Made by a program: the position numbers and the translations under genes | Part shown: positions 29,501 through 38,012 of the stretch, in pieces | How the letters are laid out: the number at the start of each line of letters is the position of its first letter | How positions within the stretch are numbered: the stretch's first letter is position 1 | The notes under the pieces: generated by a model | What the model saw: the letters and a program-made list of their open reading frames with translations, nothing else | The model's database searches: none | Told to the model about the DNA's origin: nothing | Assembly: GCA_944548615.1 (NCBI GenBank) | Contig: OX155963.1 | Coordinates: 19,524,261 to 19,588,260, forward strand | Length of the DNA: 64,000 nt | Direction: 5' to 3' | From: Micropterix aruncella | Taxonomy: Eukaryota; Arthropoda; Insecta; Lepidoptera; Micropterigidae

Positions 29501-31014
29501 GACCATTACCGACATGCCAAACGTCGTTGCGGAATTCGCTCTTCTGGCAGTGGTATACGCTATGCATGTCTCGAACAGTCTGACTGTCAAAACGCCAACA
29601 GTCCGTTGTCTTGCTTGAATGTAGCCGTGTCCTTGTCGTTTGTATGAGACGTCATTATCGACCACTATGTAAGTAGGTATGTACTGTCTGGACTATCCGT
29701 TCGATGTATATAAATCACGTACGATACAACAGTTTTCCATGGACTACCGATGACGATACTGTTCCCACGTTACAATGCGATGGGATCCAGTGCAATGGTG
29801 TTTGTTGCTGTTGTAACATTGCGTGAAATAGCGTTACGTCTGATCGAAATTTGATGATACCTGCCTTACTTATGAAACATGGCGATATATACAGATATAC
29901 GATTGCAACACAATTACTCTAGCTATTCTATGATCATTTTACCGATTTCCTATTTTTGTAATTTAACTTTGTGATCTTTCATAACTCTAAGTAAAGTAAC
30001 TCCTTGTTTATAGAATGTCCGCCTAAGCCCAAGCTTTGCTTAGTTGGGTGTCATAGGACAATAAACATTATTTAGCAATTAAACTTAATTTCTGACTGTG
30101 GATTAAGTAACTTATAATATTTTATTTGATGTTTTCATTGTAAATTGTAATTATTTGTGAATTTCTTTAAATAAGTAAAATAAAAATGAAATTTACGTTT
30201 CACTATTACGTCTGGGAAAATTATTTATCTTCGTTTAATTGCGTATAATTCAATAGTATATACATTAATTATTATTTTATTATTATTATTAAGGAAACTT
30301 ACAGCTATTACAGGCGAAATATCTCAATTTTATTTATAGACTACAATGCCAGCTAAAAGTTTCCACTTAAAGATCGTAAAAATATACATTCGCCTAGGAA
30401 TGGGATAGGAGGAAGTGGAGGGGAATTAAAGTTATAAATTTTGTTTTAATAATATTTTATTTTATTATTTTATTATTAGGGAAATTTTATGGTTTATTTT
30501 AATATTGAAGAAAGAAAAGAAAGAAGAAAATAAAAAATATTAGGGCACATATATGGGAAAGTCAGTTCGAATCGTGCGGGACCGTTTATTTCCATGAACA
30601 ACTGCTTTTTCGCGGTAGCTGCTCAAACCTACATTTTGTCCCATCGTATGTATGTACGTAATCGTCGCTATCTGAAACTTTAAAAAATATATACTTCAAC
30701 GCAGGATGCAGAACAATAAAACGGCCGATGTAAAGACAGTTGGCGAATTTCAAACAGGCCGATCGAGTCGTGTGAAAGTCAAAGGTGGCCTCGTGCATCG
30801 GGCTGTATAATCGTCAAAGAAAAAAGGAGATATGGATATGCGCATACAAAGATGATAAGTTATTTTATATGCATATTTTGTATACTGTTATTCCTTTAAG
30901 GATATTTCCTAAAGCGGTCGAAGCCTACAATTCCCGCGATCTCGCATGCTTTCGGTGATTTCTAGAAGTTTAGAATTTGACAACTGCTGAATATATAGTT
31001 TACCTGAATATTAT
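29501..31014. other. Unassigned AT-rich DNA
   Basis: Holds no recognisable gene. The minus-strand frame at 30586-30798 has no motif. (ATT)n near 30270-30292 and TTTTATTATT repeats near 30455-30480 are simple sequence. Confidence 0.4.
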
Positions 31015-31285
31015 TTAAAGGGCTCTCTAGACGATCAAGCATGCTTGTCAAGCATCGCGTCGCAGGCTGGAAAGGGATCGTAAACCGCAGGAAATATACA
31101 ATTATTTTTTTGAAATATTTACTCAAAATGCCTAATTTTGTAGTTTTATACCAGGGGGTCACGTCATTTATCATTCAATCACATCTAATTAACGTGACTC
31201 CCTGGTATAAACTACAAAATTAGGCATAATTGGTAAACATTAAAAATATATATTTGCTAATTCCTGTGGTTACGATCCCAAATTT
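31015..31285. mobile_element. Palindromic MITE family A, copy 2 (right end lost)
   Basis: TTAAAGGGCTCTCTAGACG, then TCGCAGGCTGGAAAGGGATC, matches copy 1. The inverted arm is present through 'CTACAAAATTAGGCAT' and 'TTACGATCCCAAA' but the terminal GAGAGCC end is missing. Two mirrored frames across the centre are artefacts of the palindrome. Confidence 0.7.
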
Positions 31286-32369
31286 TAGAATCGGTTATTC
31301 TTTTTTCGACATGTCTGATATTTTGTATGGTATCTCGGAAGGTATTTAATAAAATTTGTATCTCGTAATTTAACCAATGAAAAGCTACAAGCTACATATA
31401 GTAAAAATGTTGATCGAAATCCGTTTACTGGCTCACAAGTTATTAACACACAGACAGACAGACCGACAGGTAGACGTTGCATTCCATAGTAATAATAATA
31501 ATAATTAATAATAATAATAATACAATATGTGCTGGTAAGAATATACAAATATATTATGCTATCAAATATACATTAATACTTGCACAATTTGCATATCTAG
31601 CGCACAGTTGGGAAAGAGCCCATCTACTCATTTCCTTTCGTTGATCATGGCATGTTTTTGTTTCATCGCCGGCTCAGACGAGAAGGCAGTTGCTAGGACA
31701 AAGAAAGTCCATCAAATTGATAGGAGCGTGCGTAGTTAATAAAATTGATGCAGAAGTGCAACACACCTTTCAACTGTTTAATTCGCCGTCCCTGGAAGTA
31801 CTTTAATGGCGCGGTAATATATTCGTTTAATAATTCGTTTAAATTTTGTACGACTCGATAGACACATTTTGAAAATAACCTATTTTCAGATATGATGGTA
31901 AATACGATTTGATTTTTCCGTAAGAAGTTACGTGAAAAAACGATCAATGACCTTTTAAAAATTTTTGGTAATTCCATTTTTAAAATTTAAAAACTTAAGC
32001 CAGGATTTGTTTGGGTGAGAAAAAAAATATTTCATCTGTAAACCAAATATATTTGAGTTTAAAAATCAATACATTTACTTCAATTTATACCTCAAAGTAT
32101 GTCATTTTCACAGCAAAATTGACATTGATCGGTTTTCCCCGTAACTCTTTATAGGTTTTCGTCTTAAATATTGTAAACTATGAAAAACGATAACTATGTA
32201 AAATCGCACGTTTTCGAGTAATATGTACCTTTGACATGTGACATAAATAATTGCGCGAATAAACTGAATACTTAATATTGAGTACTGAATACTTGGCTTC
32301 GCTATTGCTTTTTCAATTCTTGGTCCGCCTTCTAGGTATATCGATTTGGGAAGTTAAGTTTGATGCGTC
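31286..32369. other. Unassigned DNA
   Basis: Contains (AAT)n near 31490-31525. The 94-codon minus-strand frame at 31693-31977 has no recognisable family. Confidence 0.35.
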
Positions 32370-32675
32370 ATTGGGCTCGATTGCGTTTCTTTGTGAAATG
32401 AAACTAAAATTAGTAGAAGCGAACGAGACAGAGCAATACGTTAGAGCGGAATATGAAACCTACGATCGTCGATAAATACTACCTGTCGAACTTATACTCG
32501 TCCGAATAAATTCGAGCATATTTCGTGCGGTGTAAGATTTGACCTTGGCGGGCAGTTTTAATGCGAAAAAGTGACAACCGGTCATCTCACATTCCGCTCT
32601 AGCGTATTGCCCTGTCCCGTTCACATGGACTAATTTGCGATTTTAGTTCATGAAGAAACGCAATCGAGCCCATTG
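32370..32675. mobile_element. MITE family B, copy 2
   Basis: Termini TTGGGCTCGATTGCGTTTC and inverted AATGGGCTCGATTGCGTTTC bound 306 bp. The interior shows ATTTCGTGCGGTGTAAG and CTCTAGCGTATTGCCCTG, as in copy 1. Confidence 0.75.
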
Positions 32676-32737
32676 TCTCTTAAATTATGCAATTAGCGCA
32701 AATATCAATCACGTATTGCAGTCATGTGCAAAAAAAG

Positions 32738-32937
32738 GAGTCAACCTCGGAATGGCGGATAATAAGCTGGAAACTGGAAACCTTCATTTTGGAGTTCTAA
32801 AAGTTGTCTCAAAAGTCTCATAAAATCTCGTGTCTGCGACTTAAGTTATTCAAGGTTTTGAACTTTTAGAATGCCTAAATGAAGATGTATACGAGTTTCC
32901 GGCTTATTATCTCTCATTCCGAGGTAAAACTCCTAAT
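32738..32937. mobile_element. Short MITE with about 70-bp inverted arms
   Basis: The left arm 'ACCTCGGAATGGCGGATAAT' and 'CTTCATTTTGGAGTTCTAAA' pair with the inverted right arm 'ACCTCGGAATGAGAGATAAT' and 'CTTCATTTAGGCATTCTAAA', leaving about a 60-bp middle. 200 bp in total. Only one copy is seen here. Confidence 0.6.
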
Positions 32938-33234
32938 ATGACTGGACTACCTTTTATATAATATCAATTGCATGCAGTAGCAAATGTAGCACAGCTTGAT
33001 TTATATGCTAGACCGACTTATCAGCTGGCTGATTATGCCGTGTGGCGTCTTCGTAAAATAATATTGCTGTTAATTACAAGCAATTTCCATGTAAATGCGC
33101 ATGTTTTCAATCAATCGCACTGACAGGGAAAGTGAATTTGTACTAATTGCCGTTTCACAGCGTGCAGATCGTAAGAGCTTCTTTACCGCATGCGTTCAGT
33201 TCTCGACACGATAAGTCAACCCTGAAATGACACA

Positions 33235-33310
33235 CGGCCCGGTGGCATAGTCGTTAGGCCGCCTGATTGTACTTTGCAAGCTTCCGGGATCGATTCCCGG
33301 CTGGGTTACC
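33235..33310 (+). repeat. tRNA-derived SINE head
   Basis: A-box-like TGGCATAGTCGTTAGG (33243-33258) and B-box-like GGGATCGATTCCC (33286-33298) have tRNA spacing, and the ends can pair as a 7-bp acceptor-like stem with several G:U pairs. The anticodon arm is not convincing, so this is a SINE head rather than a working tRNA gene. A related head, on the minus strand, is at 61936-62010. Confidence 0.6.
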
Positions 33311-33544
33311 ATTTTTCGTTGGGGGTTTCCGCCACTGTTGCACAGTCAATAGCTATTTGCCATGATTTACTGGCACTGAATTTACCGCCTTCATTTACCA
33401 AAAATTATGTTAACGATTTACTATTTATATAAAACACAAATTTACTATTTAAAACGGACAGTAGGTACGTTTGGGCGAATCAACGATATTCAATCCTCTA
33501 TTTCACACAATGACACCCTTAACTTAAACTGCTGACTGGGCTTC
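33311..33544. other. Unassigned DNA, possible SINE tail
   Basis: Lies directly after the tRNA-like head and may be its body. It does not resemble the tails of the copies at 45285 and 61745. Confidence 0.3.
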
Positions 33545-34055
33545 GCGGCGCCGACCGTCTGTAAAACGACCGTCTGTAAAACAGGCGCACCGTGCGGTAT
33601 AAGCCAATCGATAGCGCACTCTGACTAACAGTCGGGGGAGTCTGGAAGCAGTACTGTTTCCTATAGAGCGGGGGTGGTTGCGGACCTTACGGCGAGTGCT
33701 CTTGAAACGACCATCGGCTACCCGATCCTGGGTGAACAGCCGGGCAAAGGATGCCGTGGTCCGCGATAGATTCGGTATACACCGTTTCACCGATTCGTTA
33801 GGAAGAGAACCGCGCAAGCGATCTCGAACTCGTAACCAATCGAGAGACTGGAGTAATCTGGTCGCAATTGGAATTAAGGGCGTGAGTGTAAGCCCGCTGG
33901 GTAACACTCCTGGCTATCTCGCGGTTAAGGCGTTGGCCTCTTACGGGTTTGTGGCGGAGCTTGACGGTGGACTGTTTTGTCCAAGTCTTCTGCGCTCACT
34001 CCAGGGAGATAGAACTACCAATCGTTAAAACTTCCTGAGGTTGTAAAGCAGGCGG
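33545..34055 (-). mobile_element. Family D repeat, copy 5 (both ends truncated)
   Basis: Closely matches copy 9: CGATCCTGGGTGAACAGC, GATAGATTCGGTATACACCG, GTAATCTGGTCGCAATTGG, GTTAAGGCGTTGGCCTC. Both strands are open for about 116 and 127 codons, with amino acid sequences close to those of copy 9 on both strands. A 16-bp direct duplication (GACCGTCTGTAAAAC) is present near 33547-33580. Confidence 0.8.
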
Positions 34056-34289
34056 TCCGCCCTGAATTTGATCTGCTGTTGCAAATTAGTATAGTTGAGC
34101 TATCTTCCTAGCGATCTCTTTTTCGCTCGCACACGTTGTTTCGTTAAATGACTCTCATTCCTTTATTATCGTATTTTTCATAGCAATTGGCTAAATACAG
34201 ATGTTAAATGGGCTCACAAACTAAACCACATGATAAAAATACGCTATTTTTCACAATAATTCGCTATGACTTTCCCAGCACTAGAGAAA

Positions 34290-34860
34290 ATATTGCGAAC
34301 GCGCTAAAATACGTTTTGACACCCCCAGAGGCGATTAGGACCATTTCCAGACTGAAGTATGTATGTAAGCTGTGTGTGTGTGTGTGTGTGTGTGTGTTTT
34401 TCCACGATAGCATCTTAACGCTTGATCTGATTGAGCTGAAATTTGGCTCGCAGCCATCATTCGGTCGTGGAAAGAAATGAAAAGATTGTTGAAATCGGTT
34501 CACCAGAGGGCGCGCTAGGCTAGTCTACTTCAATCTTGAAATATTGCAGTTAGAGTCTTGAAATTCGGTACCCAGATGCCTTGTTGGACCGAAATCACGT
34601 TGATAAATTTTGGTGGGAATATCTCGTATACTTATTTTTGGAAAATAGGTACGATATTAATACCACGGAAATACTTAAAAATACTAAAATACGATATTTT
34701 TGCTATCATAATCAATTGCCACAATCACTATCGGGTGGGGAAGGGTTGGGGGGAGGGGGGGAGGTGGCGAGTTGGGGTGGGGGGGGTGCGGTTGACGCGG
34801 GGGAGAGGGTTGTCTGCTTGCCGGGAAAGTCTTAAGGTAACACAACCGTTGTTTTATACA
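34290..34860 (+). mobile_element. Family C repeat
   Basis: CCACGATAGCATCTTAACG, GATTGAGCTGAAATTTGG, 'AATCTTGAAATATTG' and a G-rich block at 34733-34810 are followed by the end motif GCCGGGAAAGTCTTAAGG. A (GT)13 run (34371-34396) has expanded inside the element at a 'CTGTGTGTGT' position present in other copies. Confidence 0.7.
34733..34810 (+). repeat. G-run cluster (possible quadruplex)
   Basis: Contains GGGTGGGGAAGGGTTGGGG followed by G4, G7 and G8 runs. It fits the four-tract G-quadruplex pattern. It is part of the family C end. Confidence 0.6.
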
Positions 34861-35720
34861 TTCATAGATCACCGATTGTCGGCTTGTTTACAGGAGGATT
34901 CTATATGCAAGCCGGATGTTCAAACTTCCCGATTTCTCAATTTTTTAAATAATTGAATGACATTAGTAAATCATAATTGTAACCCAAAGTTTATTTCCTA
35001 TTTGATGATTAATTAATTTATCCCTAAAACGTAAAAAAAACTGTTGATTTAGTCGTCTACCCTAAACATACCCCTTCAATTTTCAAACGAAAATTCCTCT
35101 TTAGAAGAACCCAATTTTCTTAATAAATACTTTCTTCGTGAATAATAACCTGAAATACTATATATCCTTAAAAACTTACCTCTTACCTCTAACTTAACGA
35201 ACCGAAATCAAAATTTTGATATATTTGACACTTATTACGTACCCACTCACACAAATCTACCTAGTTTTTGTCGGCGTTCGCGACACAGACTTGACCCCGT
35301 AGAAACCGCCATGCATTCGTATTGCAGGGTTTAAATGCGAAATAAATAGCAGACGAGTCGCCCTGACACTTGGAAAAAACAATGACAGTCCGCGCAGAGG
35401 CTGGGAAACTGGATTCATAATTCATCGTCGGTTAGTAGTGGTTAACAGTTGACGGGTTAGATTGATTGCGGTTTGTTCACCTGCAAGAGCGGTGATGCCG
35501 GTGATGCGTGCTAAGTGGGGACGGCTCGCGTGATGGTGATGGTGAAAGTGATAAAAAGGGCACGACTGGAATGATGCCAGTCCGAACGTTTAGCCATTGC
35601 TTATATATGATGTTAGATAACACAACTCCATGGAATGATTTGGCAACCCTTATACGCCGAAATGTAGGTGGCGCTGATAGCATTGAAATCCAAAATAATG
35701 GCAATACATTTATTAAAAAC
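34861..35720. other. Unassigned DNA
   Basis: No supported gene. Overlapping short frames at 35477-35723 lie on opposite strands and lack motifs. GATG/GGTGATG-type short repeats occur at 35490-35545. Confidence 0.35.
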
Positions 35721-36029
35721 TAGCTGACCCGTGCCCACTTCGTTGGGCGGTAAAAGTTTTTACTTGTGATGAAATTATGATTGTGGTTCGGTTAGTACTG
35801 AGTGCTATGATTTATTTCCTGACTGCCAAATAAAGGGTTATATTTTTACTGCATATGTATGTATGTATTTGCATGCCAAATTGACTATATTACCGTTATT
35901 TGTGAGTGTCTTATCTCTTTAACCATTTATGCAGTAAAAGGGAAATTATATGCAGTAAAAGAGAAAAGTCTTTTGTTTTAAATACTTGAGACGATAAATT
36001 TACTTATTTTGATATGAATTCATATTGTT
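35721..36029 (+). mobile_element. Older interspersed repeat, left part (split by BEL)
   Basis: Begins TAGCTGACCCGTGCCCACTT, a terminus I associate with a very common insect repeat whose other end reads TTTATAATATTAGTATAG. That other end lies at 42236-42255, on the far side of the BEL element. The split is therefore explained by BEL insertion. Class not settled. Confidence 0.55.
36025..36029 (+). repeat. BEL target-site duplication, left
   Basis: TTGTT directly precedes the left LTR, with an identical TTGTT at 41945-41949 after the right LTR. Five bases is usual for BEL/Pao. Confidence 0.85.
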
Positions 36030-36649
36030 TGTTCGATATTGTTATTGATAAATTCGAATTCATTTTAATATTATATTTTGCATAATTCAATTATCGATTT
36101 GTGAGAGCTGTCAACTCACAAAAACCTAACAGTTGGCAACATCGCTTGCTTTCGAACGGGCGGCGGGTGAGTCTGTCAATTCGAAGAGTAGCAACGATTT
36201 TCGACCGCTGTCACGGCCTCGCCGACTTAGACAAAAACCTCGTTTGTTGTCTCGGAATCGCGGACTCGGATTCGTTGTAAAAGGCACAAGCGATCCTACG
36301 GGAGTGTTACGACTGCACCCCACAGGAAACAGCGCGTCGCACGTGACATAGACTTGGATCAGCGCACGCGTCGCGCCGGACACGCCGCACGAATCCCTCG
36401 ATCGTGCCGTGCGCGCTACGCAAAAGCGGAATCAGCAGCGCGCATCCCACTGCTGCAGCTACATGACCGTCAAGGTACGTGAGTTTTGATTAGCGATCGC
36501 CATATCGATAATTCACCTCTCAATACTCATCATAAGTTTTCAAACGCTTCCACTGTCAACTAAACTTTGCACAAGCAACCAAATGATCCACCAGTAACCC
36601 AAATGATATCCCCGTCAGACGGCATAGTTACGAGGCGGGATATCGTTCA
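36030..36649 (+). repeat. BEL/Pao 5' LTR
   Basis: 620 bp starting TGTTCGATATTG and ending CA. It differs from the 3' LTR (41325-41944) at five positions that I can find: 36100, 36146, 36147, and two bases in the last four. The central region is CpG-rich (AACGGGCGGCGGGTGAG, CGCACGCGTCGCGCCGG). A consensus donor CAAG|GTACGTGAG at about 36474 is present in both LTRs. Apparent open frames in both LTRs are coincidental. Confidence 0.92.
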
Positions 36650-36652
36650 TTT

Positions 36653-36664
36653 TGGTAGCAGAGC
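36653..36664 (+). promoter_or_regulatory. tRNA-iMet primer binding site
   Basis: TGGTAGCAGAGC, three bases after the LTR, is complementary to the 3' end of insect initiator methionine tRNA. It would prime minus-strand DNA synthesis. Confidence 0.7.
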
Positions 36665-36941
36665 GTGGTTTTCATATTTATCTTTTCATATTTATGTATT
36701 CTGTCAAACCGGACTGTTGGTAGAACTGACCCATACGACGTGATGTTCGTAACGAAGCCGTTTCGTCCGTGATGGACGGCCGTTGCCGCGACATTTCAAA
36801 TCATTCCATTTTTCGAATTTAACACTTTGTGTTTTTCACCACCATTCGCGTATGAATGCAGTGTGACATTTCGATCACATCAAATACGTTTTGACGTATT
36901 GTTTACGAATTTAATACCTTGCTGTGTTTCACGCCGCGAAC

Positions 36942-38012
36942 ATGGCTCTAAAACAAAAACATGCAGTTATAAAATATAAATTGCTCCTAAAACGCTTGGA
37001 ATTTATATACAAAAGCTCTCACGAAATCGACGTATCAAAACAGCATTTATTCGAGTTTCGAGTTGGAGCCGAAACAATTGACTCATTAGAGAATGACTTA
37101 TTAGAATATCATGTCTCGATAGAAGCTGATAATGCAGACGGATTTGACCAGGAGGCGCATGATGCTTGCTTTCAGGAGTTTCAAGCTAAAATCCAAACAA
37201 TTAAAGCAAAATACGCAATTTTAATCGAATCCCAACGCAACGCCGACAACCGAAATACGTCATTGTGTGCGACCAATTCAAACAGTGGGACAGTCCGATT
37301 GCCTCCAGTCAAATTACCACATTTTTCCGGAGAACTCGACCAATGGTCAAGCTTCTTTAGTCTTTTTTCGAGTCTCGTACACAGTGATTCAAATCTGTCA
37401 GACGTCCAGCGACTTTATTATTTGCTGTCTTCGCTTTCTGGAGAGCCATTACGAATAGTAAACCATCTAGAACTTGCAGATGGTAATTACGAAGTATGCC
37501 TTAATTTGTTAAAATCGCGATATGAAAATAAGCGACTTATAGCAGATAAGTATCTTCACAATATGTTCAATTTACCTAATGTCCTACGAAAGGCAGAACA
37601 ATTACGTAATTTTCTTACTACAATTAACGAGTCGGTTAAGGCCTTAACAGCCCTAGGTTTTCCCACGGAGCAATGGTCTTTTTTGCTTCTACATCTTTTT
37701 CTTAAAAAGATTGATGCGGATACACGTACTCGATTCGAAATCGTGTGCGTCGGCGAGGAAAAGGAAATCCCGACCTTTAATGAATTCCTTTCATTCCTGA
37801 ATGCCCAGTGCCGTGCTCTGGAGTCAGTTAAGGGTGAACCTCAAATCAAGCAGGATCAAATGAAGGCTTCAGGCTCGAAACGCGTTTCATTTCACGTCGA
37901 GGGTGCGGCTAGCCCCCCTGAGACTGTAGTGAGACTTATTCGCGTGCTCGCTGCCCTCATTGCTCTGACCCTCAGCACTATATTTACAAGTGTCCAAGTT
38001 TCTCAAACTTGA
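36942..38012 (+). CDS. BEL Gag, N-terminal and capsid-like region (frame ends prematurely)
   Basis: Gag packages element RNA in cytoplasmic particles. I take the start as the ATG at 36942 (MALKQKHAV...). The N-terminal 110 residues are charged and probably helical. From residue 120 'LPPVKLPHFSGELDQW' opens the DUF1759-type gag domain of BEL/Pao, followed by 'LSDVQRLYYLLSSLSGEP', 'LLKSRYENKRLIADKYL' and 'FLSFLNAQCRALE'. After about residue 325 the frame leaves the family: its last 35 residues are hydrophobic and unlike Gag, while the expected CCHC zinc knuckle is encoded in the pol frame over the same bases. A one-base shift near 37919-37925, just after a C6 run, explains this. In related elements Gag and Pol are one polyprotein. 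Confidence 0.88.
   Translation: MALKQKHAVIKYKLLLKRLEFIYKSSHEIDVSKQHLFEFRVGAETIDSLENDLLEYHVSIEADNADGFDQEAHDACFQEFQAKIQTIKAKYAILIESQRNADNRNTSLCATNSNSGTVRLPPVKLPHFSGELDQWSSFFSLFSSLVHSDSNLSDVQRLYYLLSSLSGEPLRIVNHLELADGNYEVCLNLLKSRYENKRLIADKYLHNMFNLPNVLRKAEQLRNFLTTINESVKALTALGFPTEQWSFLLLHLFLKKIDADTRTRFEIVCVGEEKEIPTFNEFLSFLNAQCRALESVKGEPQIKQDQMKASGSKRVSFHVEGAASPPETVVRLIRVLAALIALTLSTIFTSVQVSQT

Noticed and set aside
31041..31223. Open frames on both strands
   Set aside because: Mirror-image translations across the centre of the family A palindrome.
33235..33310. Functional tRNA gene
   Set aside because: A- and B-boxes are present but the anticodon arm does not fold convincingly, and the related 61936 copy is clearly the head of a SINE.
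36126..36383. Protein-coding frames in both LTRs (72 and 85 codons)
   Set aside because: Open only because of the CpG-rich composition of the LTR; no start context, domain or spliced connection.
37911..37921. C CCC CCT as a programmed -1 frameshift site joining gag to pol
   Set aside because: The heptamer fits the slippery pattern, but slipping there leads straight into a TGA in the pol frame, so an indel is the better explanation.
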